Positions 35,349 to 46,497 of a stretch of DNA of 64,000 nt are shown one piece after another. This DNA comes from Clonostachys chloroleuca. Lineage: Eukaryota > Ascomycota > Sordariomycetes > Hypocreales > Bionectriaceae. The stretch's first letter is position 1. Every line of letters begins with the position of its first letter. The position numbers and the translations under genes are program-made. The notes beneath the pieces were generated by a model. The model searched no databases and was not told the origin of the DNA. It saw only the letters and a program-made list of their open reading frames with translations. The DNA lies in assembly GCA_037952775.1 (NCBI GenBank), contig JBANAY010000003.1:32178001-32242000 (forward strand), in the 5' to 3' direction.

Positions 35349-36555
35349 ATGGCATCATCCGAGTCCCAACACACCATAACCTTCAAGCAGGCAAAGACAG
35401 TTCCACCACTATTTCTAGCCGGCTCCTTTCCTGGATCCAATTGGAAGCCCCAGGAGATGAAAGCCAGCCGAGATGAAGATGGAGAATACACGTTCTCCGG
35501 GACAGTCAACGTAATTCCAGGCCACGAGTACCAGTACAACATCAAGTCCAGGGAGCAAGGGCCATGGATCTATGATAAGAATCAAGCTCTTGGTGCGTGA
35601 ATGATATTGATGAACTTGGAAATCTGAACCTCCATCAATGGAAACACTTACCAACTCACTTTTCGGGGTAACAGTCGTTCCCAAACCTTCCCAGTCGAGA
35701 CCAGAAAAGGATTATCTTCCAGGGCTGCCTCTGAGGCAAGCTGTTGCGGATGATCGGTCCTCTACACCTATCAGGATAGTTGCCGAAACCGCTGCGGAGG
35801 TTGCAGACACGGCAGAACAACTAGTAAGTGCTCAGCTAGCTTCGCTTGAGGCTGGATACCATTAACGATGGTTGGTATGGCAGGACAAGGATTCTGAACA
35901 GACGACATCTGACTACACATGGGTCAAAGAAGAGCCATTAAAAATGCCCCTTTTCGCCCACGAAAGCTTTGGGGCTTATGAGTTCCTCGCAGATGATGCA
36001 CTTGATCATGATCAAGTCGATGATGCCCCAAGCTCACAACGGCCCCGGAAGGAGTCGAAAGACTACTCATTGGATGAAGTAGATGTTAATGACCCAACAA
36101 TCGAATCATTTCCCTCGGATCGATCTTCTGTAATGGACGCCCTTCGCAAGATCCGATCGAGCGTTGACAGCCAACCGATTTCCATCGAAACTGCATCCCC
36201 AATCGCGGTGGAGCACGGCGATGATTTTGGGATAAGCGACTCCTTGTCCCCCAAGAGCCAAGCGTCGTCTGCTATACGAGAGGGTAGACTCTCGCACAGC
36301 AGTTATGGGAACAAACGATCTACTGCGTCTTTGACTTCGATCGCAGAAGAAGATTCCAAGCCGATCCAGACTTCGAAGTTAGGCTCGAAGTCAGGAAAAC
36401 CCAGGACTGCACGAACAAGTTTTGGCGAGGTCTTCGAATTCTCACAAACACCCCCGAGCGACGACGATAAAGGGATGATTATGAAACAGAAAAAAAAGGT
36501 AACTGATACACCTAGGCCATATGTCAATATGGTTTCCCTTTGCTTTGAAGACTGA
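35349..36555 (+). CDS. Protein with N-terminal glycogen-binding (CBM48/AMPK-beta-like) domain
   Basis: Exons 35349-35592, 35675-35823 and 35884-36555, 354 aa as modelled. Residues about 8-75 form a CBM48-type beta sandwich: ITFKQAKTVPPLFLAGSFPG, NWKPQEMKA, GEYTFSGTVNVIPGHEYQY and WIYDKNQAL. Tryptophans at the positions that stack on sugars in this family (SNWKP, PWIYD) are present. The rest (about 85-354) is acidic and disordered (DDALDHDQVDD, EFSQTPPSDDDKG), ending in KQKKK, so it is not the AMPK beta subunit. It may tether a partner to glycogen, or resemble yeast Mdg1/Crp1. The end is uncertain: a GTAACT donor at 36499 could splice to an acceptor at about 36551 and change the last residues. 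Confidence 0.7.
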
Positions 36556-37401
36556 AATATTTATCGACATCGGCAATTCTGTGTAGCCGGGCCTAGCCGT
36601 AGACTCAGATGGTCTTTTGAGCTAGAAGCAGATTCATCCTGGCCAGTCGATCTCCAATAGCAATGGCATTACCCCGAGTCATGTGGACGCCGAGATCGAG
36701 TCCAACCTGGGAACACGCCCCAGCCAAGACATGAGACGCACGGCGACGAGACGAGACCTACAATTTGCCGTCTGTAGTAGGGATCATTTTGCGTAAGTAA
36801 ATAAATTTAACCCACACACTCCCATTTGGTGAATGACTGAGAGCTCAAGGACATTCATAGGGTGTCGTTCCTCGGTCTCCTTAGCATGGTTTTGGGGTCT
36901 TTGTGGTGGAAGTATGCGGGCAGGTAAGTCGGCTGGCGGTGTCTCTTTTGAGCTCTCTTGGCTCTCGGCCCGTTTATTGTAAATACAGTTTGTATACCAG
37001 GCGCTTCTCGGATGTACAAATGCGTCAATTCACGTTAGAACCTACAAATGTATAATTTCTCTTGCCCTGTCCGTGGCCCTATCGTAATTGGTGGTAGATG
37101 CAAAATAGGATAATACAGAGGTAAGTAAATTGGGTTCTCGTTGAATACGCCATTTAATATTCAAAGCACGTAATCCAATTTGAGATGAAGAAAACATAAT
37201 AGACAAGTTACCACAATCTTCAGGAGGAATAGAGTGCTTTTGGTGGTGGTGATGCATATGTCTGTATGTATGAGGTTTCAGCCCCACTACAATTAAATCT
37301 GGGGAAGAACCATAAAAAAAACCGTTCAAGACACACGTGCTGGTTCATCTACACGCCCACCTTCTTACAACCAACTCGACACCCCTCAAAACGGACTCAT
37401 A
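36556..37401. other. Spacer, CBM48 gene to MRH4
   Basis: 3' flank of the CBM48 gene and promoter of MRH4. No gene or repeat recognised. Confidence 0.55.
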
Positions 37402-39206
37402 ATGCGGCGCTTAACGTCGCAGACCGTTTGCTCCTCATGTCTTATCACCATAAGACAGCGGCCGCTGCCACCGCGAATTTCTCAACCCTGGATTAGTGGA
37501 CGGTTCGTATCTTTGAGGCAGCCGTCGAAGCCTCGTCCGTCGCGCATGGTTCTTTCGAATCAAGTCTACCGACCGCCTACCGGAGGCAAGAGCTCCAGGC
37601 CGAGGCGACAAGTCGAAGGTCCCTTTGGAGCAATGAACAGAACCGTCGCCAACATCGACCCGACCCGCCGAGGCCCACGATCTCGAACGGCCAGCTCAAC
37701 AGAGGGGGGAAGAAGAACGACGGACCGAGAGATGAGCGCAAGGCACTCAAGATGCAGCGCGCCCTCGCATCGGTGTCTTACACCAAGAGAATGTCTCTCA
37801 AGGACCGCATGGGAGACTACGATTCGTTCGATCAGTTCGACCTTCTCCCCAAAATCAAGGAATCTCTCTACAATGAGCTATTCAAAGGTCTCTTCGATAT
37901 CAAGCCAACGCCTGTGCAGAGACTAGCTCTACCGGCCATAATGGGTCAATCGGCGCCGGGCCAGCCACAAAAGAAGAGTTCGGAGATGGAATCGTTTCTA
38001 CTTGCCGCCGAGACTGGTTCAGGGAAGACCCTAGCCTATCTGCTGCCTGCGATTGACGCTCTGAAACGAGCCGAAGCAGAGGATCCGGATATCAAGGCAT
38101 ACAATGAGCGATACGCGGCTGAAAAGGAATACCAAAGGACTGCGAATTTCAAGGGAAAGCCCTTTGACGAGCCCCACCCTACCATGGCTCGACCCAAGGT
38201 TGTCATCTTAGTACCAACCGCAGAGCTCGCGCAGCAAGTAATGAATGTATCCAAGAAGATCTCGCACGTTGTCAAGTTCAAGACGGAGATGCTTTCTTCG
38301 GATCTCAGGCCGCAGCAGATCCAGCGCAATCTGTACGGCCCCAAGGGATTGGACGTTATCGTCTCAACACCCCACCTTCTTGCTTCCATCGCCGACTCTG
38401 ATCCCAACATTCTGTCACGGGTAACTCACCTCATTGTGGACGAGGCCGATTCACTCCTGGACCGCAGCTTTTCCCCCGTCACTACTAGTATTATTGAGCG
38501 TGCCATGCCCTCGCTGCAGAAGTTCGTTTGCTGTTCTGCTACCATTCCACGAAAATTGAACAACTACCTAGCAACGACTTATCCCAAGATGCACCGAATC
38601 ACAACCCCGAATCTGCATGCCATTCCCAGACGTGTCCAGCTCGGTGTAATCGATGTCTCGAGAGACCCATACCGGAACAACAAGGACTTGGCCTGCGCCG
38701 ATGCTCTCTACACTCTCGGAAAGGACGCCCAAAACCATGAGGGCCCTGTCAAGGACGAGATTGATGTTCGCCGTGTTCTGGTCTTTGTCAACGAACGTGA
38801 GAAGACGGAGCAGCTAGCAGAGTACCTCCGTGGCCAAGGTATTCAAGCCACCGCTCTACACCGTGACACTCCGGAGAAGCGTCCTGGAGAAATACTCGAG
38901 GTCTTCACTATGGCTGAGCCTCTTACTGTCAAGGCCCCGGAGAAGGTTGGCCGCTCCAGGAAGCTCAACAACGTCAAGGTCTTGGTTGTGACGGATCTCG
39001 CTTCGAGAGGTATTGACACTCTGGCCGTCCGGCACGTCATTTTGTATGACGTCCCCCATACGACCATTGATTTCATTCACCGTCTCGGTCGTGCTGGGCG
39101 CATGGGCCGACGTGGCCGAGGCATCGTACTTGCCGGCAATGATGACAGGAAGGATGTTGTCGCTGAGGTGAAGAGGAGCATGTTCATGGGCCAGGCGCTC
39201 ATCTAA
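37402..39206 (+). CDS. MRH4: Mitochondrial DEAD-box RNA helicase Mrh4
   Basis: No intron, about 601 aa after one frame correction. The N-terminus is a typical presequence ([20 protein letters not shown], Arg-rich and without acidic residues). Helicase motifs in order: Q-like [11 protein letters not shown], motif I AETGSGKT, Ia [23 protein letters not shown], then [11 protein letters not shown] and motif [17 protein letters not shown]. Mrh4 acts in assembly of the large mitochondrial ribosomal subunit. The first 100 or so codons are in frame 1 and the helicase is in frame 3. One extra G in the G6 run at 37704-37709 joins them as [20 protein letters not shown]. An unrecognised short intron is a less likely explanation. 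Confidence 0.87.
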
Positions 39207-39569
39207 TCAGGAAGCCGAAGAGAAAAAATCAACCGAGTTGTGAGCACGGTGAATATGCTCAAGCTGTACAACCATTGACCGCCATGTATGATACTTCGAC
39301 TTATTTGTAACGATCCGGCGCAAAGGGCGGGTATGGAAACGGAACACATCTCGCAAATCAAGATATGAAGCTTTGTATAGACATACGTATAGAAGAAAGA
39401 GCGGCATGAAGTATTTGAAATTAGACTTCTCCTCTCTAAAACTAGGCAAAACATAGAGGAAATTCAATGACATTAAGAATATAATGGAGGATGATTCATG
39501 AAATTGGCTAGACCATATCCGAAGTGCTATATTTCAATGCTGATAGAGAATGATACGCTATGGGCTCGC
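39207..39569. other. Convergent 3' region, MRH4 / unknown gene
   Basis: A/T-rich 3' flanks of two converging genes. An alternative splice of the minus-strand gene would extend its coding sequence to about 39508. Otherwise nothing recognised. Confidence 0.5.
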
Positions 39570-40420
39570 TCATATATAAATTCCTGTTCCTTTCACCGGA
39601 GATTGGGCACTTATTCGTTTGACTACAACGCAGAAAATTAGCAAAATATTCCCGGGATCGCAGAACAAGGAGGGACGAGATAACATACACTTATCCCAGC
39701 TGAAGGGTTCTTCATTGTGAATCTGGTAAATCCTCCAAAGCCGGCCTATCCAGCATGCTACCAGGAAATCAAAGTCCTTGGCATCCAGGGCAGCAGACTG
39801 GATATCCAGACGAGGCTGGACCTCTATTGAGCTGTCCTTGGGTTTGGGCGGGTTCGTCTCCAGCGCAACGACATGTCCGTCCTTGCCCTTCCACTCGACG
39901 GGTTTGTCCTTCTGGAGCAGCTTGATCCTGAACCCTTCCTTCACCTGGAGGGCATCTTTCACCTCACACACCGACCAGTTCGGCCGCCTCGTCACCAGCT
40001 CCCTGTGCTTGTACGTGCTCTTCGGCCCAAGCTTGCCCATGATATCGACGTGGCCAAACACGTGGAGGCTGAGGGGCTGCGGGCGGACGTCGTAGATGTG
40101 ACGGGTCCGGACGCGGACGCTGCCCTCGCCCGAGTGGTCGGTCAGGCGGTACATGACCTTCTCCACGCCGCATATCCCACGATTGCCATCTGAGATCCGG
40201 GTGCTAAGCTCATACAGCGGCTGCTCGGGGCAGCCGACGGGATGGATCTGGACGCCATTCAGGACGAGCGATGGGAGTTCGCTGCCGAAGAGCTGCTCCC
40301 GCGGGTCTGAATCGGCAGCCAATGCATAGGATGGCGGTTCGGCCGGGGCGTCTTGAGACGTGTTGTTGCTGTTGTTGTGGCCTGAATCTTCGTAGGCTGG
40401 GGGAGGCTATGAGGCTCCAT
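39570..40420 (-). CDS. Conserved-looking protein of unknown function with N-terminal PPAY
   Basis: Exons 40420-39689 and 39622-39570 on the minus strand, 261 aa after one frame correction. The body is beta-rich: LPSLVLNGVQIHPV, YELSTRISD, GVEKVMYRLTD, VRVRTRHIYDVR, FGHVDIMGKLGP and FDFLVACWIGRLWRIY, which could be a tubby/LURP-one-like fold, but that is a guess. No ATG lies at the start of the long open frame. The nearest ATG (40420) is in another frame and joins it if the G5 run at 40399-40403 lacks one base. The joined N-terminus reads MEPHSLPPAYEDSGH, carrying a PPxY motif of the kind bound by WW domains of Rsp5-type ubiquitin ligases. The last intron has a GTATGT donor; another donor 4 nt away would give a longer C-terminus. 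Confidence 0.65.
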
Positions 40421-41089
40421 GGTTGCGTGTTCACTTGATATGTCCGCCTGACAAATCTGCCGTCATCTCACGCTTTCGTTCATCAGGTCAGAAAGCCGTC
40501 TTCTGGCAAGTAGTGAGCCAGAAAGAGTCAGTCTACGAATGGGCGAGAGTGAGGGTATTTATTATTCCATCAAAATACTTTGGCTGCGTATCCCCGCTTA
40601 CACCGCCGGGCTTGGCTGAGGCTTGGCTACACTCTCGGGGCATCTTGACCACATCAGATGAGGTCCATCCTGGATGGAGACAGACAAACAAGGCTCTTCC
40701 TCGGGCATGGATTCTACCTTAGTGATGTCAGTGGAATTAAGGTGCACACGCAGGGCGCCTTTGTTAATTGGCGCTAGTCCTTCTTGGGAGGTGTTTTTTT
40801 TTCTTAGTGGGCTGTCGAGAGTCCAGACTCCAGCTACAGGCTGTTTGCCACCTAAATATGCGCTAAGTGCCTACAGCAGGGACGAAACCAACAAACGCGC
40901 GACGCGTTCCATCTGTACTTGACCCTCCCACCACACAATCATCCAAGCTCCAATTCGCAAGGCATCCTGCATTGCCTGTTCACTACTGGTAAAAGCTGCC
41001 ACGGCGCTTGCTCAAGTTCCCCCAGGACCATCGCAGCTTATCCAATTCTCTGTTTAATTATTTCGATTGGTTTTATCTGACTGCACGCA
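40421..41089. other. Divergent promoter region
   Basis: Between two divergent genes of unknown function. No ORF or repeat of note. Confidence 0.55.
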
Positions 41090-42772
41090 ATGCCTCGGCC
41101 AAAGAGGTCGCGTCCTGGCGCTGTCGCCACAGCTAAGAAAGCAGCCCAGCCAGATGTTGAACCTGCGCCTCGAGGACGAGCGCGCACAACTAGATCCATG
41201 GCGTCGCGAACAAGCGCAGATGTGGATTCTATCCTTGATGCAGCCAACCGGACTCGCGACACCGCCCTAGATCGTCTCGCGAACGAGGACATCACCACTA
41301 CCGGAGACGATGATACCGCGGGCTCGGTGGAGCTTGGACGACGAAGCTCAGCAGCAACGCCAGCCCAGCGAAGAGATATAACGGGCCTCGATCTGGCGGA
41401 CGACGTGTTTGGAGACTTAGAGGACAGTTTCGAGGACGAGGGCTCAGTGCGAGGGCGCTCTACCGAGGTTTCGTCTTTCACTCTCAGTCACATCAAACCG
41501 AGATCCAGGTCGCGCCAATCCAGCATTGTCGGACGCAACGACCCTCCCATTCGCCCTAGCAGTCGAGGAGGTACTACGCCGCTCGTGAGTTCAACCTTCA
41601 ACATTAGCGCATTTAGAAGGCGCGCGCGCGAGCCTAGTATTTTGGGCACTGGCCGGAAGCCACGGCCAGATGTCACGTCCACGACTTTCACCACACAAGG
41701 GGACAATAGGTCAGACACTGAGGATGAGGAGGAAGAAGACTTCGCCCCCGAGGCCGAATCTACGCCTCTGAACAACAGACGGCGAACCCGACCTGCTCCT
41801 CAAGAGCCCGAATCCGAGCAAGAACAAGAGCTGGATCCTGAGCCAGTTGCGACAAGGAGCTCCAAAAAGAGGAAGAGTGATGGCCCAGCAGAAACTGCGC
41901 GTCCAGAGAAGGTATCACGTACGGATGATCCTGAACCAGAGGAAGATGCCGATAGCGACTCGTCCTCACTCTCATCACTTCCATCCTTCGACCAACCTCT
42001 ACCTGAGCTGGGCCGGCCAGTCACCCCTGTCAACCAAATGGATTACGCCGCACCACCTGCTAGCAGTGGCTCTGAAGACGAGGACTTCGAGTGGCCGGAT
42101 ATTCACGGCCTCGCCAAGAGACGCCGGAGGCCGTCGGCAGCAGATCCCCTTGACCACGATAGCATGTCCAATGTTTCCTCCCCTCCCTCCCTCACACACT
42201 CGCCAAACTTCGAGACCAAGGCAGCTAAGACTCGGGGTCGGGCCAGACGCCAATCATCGCCTAAGCTCACAACAGCAGACCTGGCGAACTTGCTACCTAA
42301 GAGGAGGCATCAAAGAGCCCACAGCCCTGTTGATCTGCCGAGCGATGACGAGATTGACACAGCCGGAATCGGACATGATGAGGATGAGCTATCATACGTT
42401 GATGCCCCACGGAGGAGAAAGGCGACGAGGTCCGCCACTCGTGGTGGCTCTACTCGCCAAACCACCCGGGGAGGACCTTCAACTTCTAAGCAACCAGAGA
42501 AGAAGACCGACAAGTCTCGTCCCAGTCTCACTTACTCGCGAAGATCATCAGATAAGGAGAATGAGAGTGAAGGTGACGGCACTGAAGGAGATGAGCAGAG
42601 CCGGTTCCAGCCCCTTCCTGACGATACCTTCGAGGCTGACAGTACACATACGCCGGAAGGGAACAAGACGGAGGAGCTAAAACAAGCAGCGGCCAAATTC
42701 AAGGAGGTGGACCGCTGGGAACTGGAATATGAGGAAGCTACGCAGTCATCTTCACCTGCTGGAGCTCGATAA
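41090..42772 (+). CDS. Large disordered, charged nuclear-type protein of unknown function
   Basis: Single exon, 560 aa, ATG start in the frame (MPRPKRSRPGAVATAKKA). Almost the whole protein is low-complexity: acidic stretches (DTEDEEEEDFAPEAES, EPEEDADSDSSSLSS, SGSEDEDFEWPDIHG) alternate with basic ones (RSSKKRKSDG, AKRRRRPSAA, LLPKRRHQRA), several resembling nuclear localisation signals. The ordered-looking parts are near residues 90-130 (RRDITGLDLADDVFGDLEDSF) and the C-terminal helix ELKQAAAKFKEVDRWELEYEE, which may be a partner-binding segment. I do not recognise the family. Chromatin or kinetochore association would fit the composition but is only a guess. Confidence 0.7.
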   Translation: MPRPKRSRPGAVATAKKAAQPDVEPAPRGRARTTRSMASRTSADVDSILDAANRTRDTALDRLANEDITTTGDDDTAGSVELGRRSSAATPAQRRDITGLDLADDVFGDLEDSFEDEGSVRGRSTEVSSFTLSHIKPRSRSRQSSIVGRNDPPIRPSSRGGTTPLVSSTFNISAFRRRAREPSILGTGRKPRPDVTSTTFTTQGDNRSDTEDEEEEDFAPEAESTPLNNRRRTRPAPQEPESEQEQELDPEPVATRSSKKRKSDGPAETARPEKVSRTDDPEPEEDADSDSSSLSSLPSFDQPLPELGRPVTPVNQMDYAAPPASSGSEDEDFEWPDIHGLAKRRRRPSAADPLDHDSMSNVSSPPSLTHSPNFETKAAKTRGRARRQSSPKLTTADLANLLPKRRHQRAHSPVDLPSDDEIDTAGIGHDEDELSYVDAPRRRKATRSATRGGSTRQTTRGGPSTSKQPEKKTDKSRPSLTYSRRSSDKENESEGDGTEGDEQSRFQPLPDDTFEADSTHTPEGNKTEELKQAAAKFKEVDRWELEYEEATQSSSPAGAR

Positions 42773-43198
42773 CTCGGTAATCTGTTTTTGGCGTAACGTT
42801 ATTTGTTAAGCGGCGGTTAGGTTCAGGAGTATTGGCGCGCATTGGTGGTATGATGAATAGTCCACATCGTCATTTTGGAGTTTTGTTCGTTATCAAAGTT
42901 TCTCGTTGACTTTGCAGTCATGTCTCGAACAAATCAATAGAATAGTCATGTCTTGAAGCTGTTCATTCATTCGTAGATATTTGCTAAGCCCATCCCTTCT
43001 TGACGGTCCCCTACTGTACTTCTGAGAAGGTATATTTTTAAATCCCATTCCTATAGATGGGTCTCCATTTCATCCTTAATGTCTTGGTTTGCGAAGATCA
43101 TCCTGAAAGAGGGCGCAAATCCTCAAAACGCCACGGAACCATACCCAAAGAGCAATCCCAAGCCTCAATTTCGCCTTGATGGTCACTACAATAGTCAG
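42773..43198. other. Convergent 3' region, unknown gene / TIP41
   Basis: 3' flanks of two converging genes. An 82-codon plus-strand ORF here overlaps the TIP41 terminal exon and is its shadow. Nothing else seen. Confidence 0.55.
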
Positions 43199-44161
43199 CT
43201 ACTCACGAAACTTGACCGCGTCTGTCATCTGCTTCTTAACAGTGAGCAGAGGGTCCAAGATATTGGGGTCGCGAAGGGCGATCGTAACATCGTCTGGGAG
43301 TCTGCCACTCATAACCAGCTTCTATAAAAGGGTCAGAATCGCTGGCGAAGACTAATTCTCTCTTAGCAAAGCGTTCAAAAATTAACATACCCTCTTTAGA
43401 GACTGGAACAGCTCTTCTTTGGCGGTATACTCGCGAATCACCTGGTTCTGATCAAAGTCGACGTAGACTCTCGTGTCGTTGATGCGCACCACGACGCCGT
43501 CGAGCCGCATGAACAGGCGGCACAGCAGCAGCATGCGCCGCTCGTGCACGCGCACCTTGCAGCTGTAGATGGAGATGCCGTTGTCGTCCAGCTCGCTCTC
43601 GTACAGGATGACCTCCTCGAAGAAGAGCATGGGGTCCCGCCGCTGGAGCAGCGCGAGGGGGATGTAGTGGCCGATGCCGGGCGCCAGGCGCTGGCCGCTG
43701 CTGCCCTCGCTCTCGGTGCCGCTGTAGTCGGTGGTGTAGCTCCAGTCGTAGGGCTTGACGATATTCTTGATCTTCGTGGTGGTGTCCTCGCGGGTTCGCT
43801 CCCAGTCCTTAGCGTACGAGACCTTGAGCAGTTTCTTACCCTCCTTGTCAACTCGATTAAGGGCGCCGAAGGCGTCGAAGGATATGGACCAGTTGGACGG
43901 CTTGTGGGTGATCTTGATGAGGTTGTCGCCGAATATCATCTCGGGGACGGGGATGCCGAGCTTCTCGTTGAGCTCGTCGATGGGACCGGCCTTGGAGATC
44001 GGGAGCTTGCGGGCTTCGATCTGGAAGGCGCCCTGCGTGTGGACCTTGGTGGCCGCATCTAACTCCTTTGGATTTGGGAAGGGCTCGTTTGTCGATGTGA
44101 CGTGGTTCGTGGTTGCGGCCGGACGGGGAGGTGGTCCTAATGGTTCGCTGCTGGAAGCCAT
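43199..44161 (-). CDS. TIP41: TIP41-like TOR-pathway protein
   Basis: Exons 44161-43391 and 43321-43199 on the minus strand, 297 aa. Family hallmarks are visible: MIFGDNLIKITH, SFDAFGALNRVD, VSYAKDWERTREDT, KPYDWSYTTDYSGT, IPLALLQRRDPMLFFEEV, LYESELDDNGIS, RVHERRMLLLCRLFMRLD and VRINDTRVYVD. Exon 2 adds KLVMSGRLPDDVTIALRDPN and the C-terminus. Tip41 binds Tap42 or PP2A-like catalytic subunits and links TOR activity to phosphatase output in the cytoplasm. The gene is read to the in-frame stop TAG at 43199-43201, which lies inside a GTGAGT-like sequence; an additional 3' intron there cannot be excluded. It is divergent from Aurora kinase across 679 bp. Confidence 0.92.
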
Positions 44162-44840
44162 CGCGGGGAGGGAGGGGGAGGGGCACAACAGTATTAACGA
44201 GGATTGAAAGCTCAGTAAATGCGATGGGATTGAAAATCCAGAAATCTTCAAATCGGCGCTTGAATAGAACTTACAGCCAACGGACAGATATTTGTAACTC
44301 ACAAACACTGGAACCACGCCGAGCTGTTGTAAGCTTGAAGTTTTGTTGGAGGGGAGCTACAATGAGGCTGAAGCCCGTTACATCACTCAGGCCCCTGGCC
44401 TTGGCTCACCGAACTGCTGATCACACCGAAGCCGCACACGGCCCTCAACTGCCAACCCCACATCAGATCACGGACGGTCGGAATGACGATGGCATTAATT
44501 CTAAGACACTAGGGCATCTGATCTGAGATTGCTAGCCGGCAAACTTTCATTAGGTATTGCCGTTCGTTGTGCAAGAGCCTAAAACAAGGGTTCGGGATCT
44601 AGATCTTCAATGGGGTTAGCATGCCACCGCCTATACCCTGCTGTTGCCCTAGCAACGTGGAGCTTCAGCTGGTATCCGGGGCAGCCCGCTTGTCGTCCGA
44701 CATGTACACACAGACTCCCTGCCTTTAAATACAAGCTCCGGTGATGAAGTTTCCTCTCTCTCCGGCAACACAGGTCAACCTCTCGTTGCGCTCTCTCTCT
44801 CCCTAATCTTAGCAGGCCACCGGCATCCTATATCCTAGCA
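44162..44840. other. Divergent promoter region, TIP41 / Aurora kinase
   Basis: C/T-rich leader (ctctctctctccc) directly before the Aurora start codon. No gene recognised. Confidence 0.6.
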
Positions 44841-46157
44841 ATGGCTAGTCGCACATTGGAGTCGCGCTTCGAGCGCATGTCCGTCAATGACGAGAACGAA
44901 ATTGGCGATGCCCCCAGGGCCTACTCCAAAACAAAGGTGCGAAGTTCCGGGTGATGATGGATGAAGCCAGCAAGAACACATGGCTGACCTTGCGCTTTAG
45001 ACTGTGACTACTACCTCATCCTCCCATTCAGCGCACAGCAGCAGCCGTGCCAACCTAGTCAAGGTTGCGCTGCAGTCCCAGACCAGCAACACGGTCGCAG
45101 CCGTAACATTGCCTTCTCAGGCCGCCCAGCGAAAGCGAACAATCCTCCCCCCTCACCTCAACGAAAGCCACTGCCCACCAGCAGCTCGTCACGGGTCTCA
45201 GAAGAAAGTGCGGAGGAGCACTCAAGGGCCTCGCAGTTGATCGAACAGCCCAGCATCCCCAAGCAGTTCCACCTCGGCATGTTCGAGATTGGCCGGCCTC
45301 TTGGCAAGGGCAAGTTTGGGCGTGTATATCTCGCAAAGGAGCGGACAAGCGGCTTCATTTGCGCCCTGAAGGTAATGCACAAGAACGAGCTGCAGCAGGG
45401 TGGCGGTGTCGAGAAGCAGGTGCGACGAGAGATTGAGATTCAGAGCAACCTGCGACACCCCAACATCCTCCAGCTCTATGGGCACTTCCACGATAGCAAG
45501 CGAGTGTTCCTCATCCTAGAGTTCGCCGGCAAGGGCGAGCTGTACAAGCATCTCCGTAGAGAGAGCCGCTTCCCCGAGTGGAAGTCGGCGCAGTATATTG
45601 CCCAGATGGCATCTGCGTTGCGATACCTCCACCGAAAGCACGTTATCCATCGGGACATCAAGCCTGAGAATATTCTTATGGGAATCCACGGAGAGATCAA
45701 GATCTCGGACTTTGGCTGGAGTGTCCATGCCCCTAATAACAGAAGGAAGACCATGTGCGGAACTCTTGACTACCTCCCCCCGAGATGGTCAAGCCCGGAA
45801 CCAGCGAGAACTTCTATGACGAGAAGGTAGACCTGTGGAGTTTGGGTGTCCTGACATATGAATTCCTGGTTGGCGAGGCTCCCTTCGAGGACACACCTAT
45901 TATGACACAGCGCAGGATTGCGCGTGCTGACATGTCAATTCCTTCCTTTGTCAGTGCTGAGGCTGCCGATCTCATCAAGAAGGTTAGTTATCTCAACAGT
46001 TTAAACTTGCTTCAGTCAATCATGTACTAACTCTAGACAGCTCCTTGTACTCGACCCTGCCAAGCGAATCCCGCTCGACCAGGTACAGCAGCATCCCTGG
46101 ATTCTCAAGCACTGCGTCAAGGGTGAGAGAGTGTACAACCGAGAGAAGTCTACATAG
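44841..46157 (+). CDS. IPL1: Aurora protein kinase (Ipl1/Ark1)
   Basis: Exons 44841-44936, 45001-45982 and 46041-46157, about 398 aa after two frame corrections. Aurora is the catalytic subunit of the chromosomal passenger complex, which corrects kinetochore attachments. The disordered N-terminus begins [20 protein letters not shown]. The kinase domain shows [47 protein letters not shown] and the activation segment [14 protein letters not shown], with the activating Thr. It then continues in another frame as [20 protein letters not shown]. One base is missing in the C6 run at 45776-45781 (which would read PPEMV) and one near the C6 run at 45147-45152. Introns are 64 and 58 nt. An essential gene is very unlikely to carry two true frameshifts, so sequence error is favoured. 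Confidence 0.92.
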
Positions 46158-46497
46158 ACTCGGTTTAATGAGCATAATGACTTGATTGTCTTTGTTTTTC
46201 CCTTTTTTTCCAATACTTATTGGCTAGCTTAATCGGCGTTGGTTTCATCACAGACCATGGGATGGGTTACGGATTGTGCATATAATGGAGTTCAAACTTT
46301 TGTTGTAATTCTTTCATACAGGCGACAAGAAAACAGACACAGAGACTAAGAGAGAGTATGTTTTTGACTATTGACATTACTTGGGTATCGTTAATTTTCA
46401 TTTTCATGGCACACAAAGCTGAAACGGTGATTCGCTTGGATAATAGTACAAGTGTGCTGCGAAGGCCTGCCAGAGCCTGTTGCATCCATTTCCCGGT
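46158..46497. other. Convergent 3' region, Aurora / ATP23
   Basis: Short A/T-rich 3' flanks; nothing else recognised. Confidence 0.55.

Noticed and set aside
36499..36555. Final intron in the CBM48 gene (GTAACT donor)
   Set aside because: Possible, but no clear branch and acceptor pair; the simple read-through end was kept and the doubt noted.
43544..44062. 172-codon plus-strand ORF opposite TIP41
   Set aside because: Antisense shadow of the GC-rich TIP41 exon; Val/Leu/Ala-rich translation typical of reverse reading.
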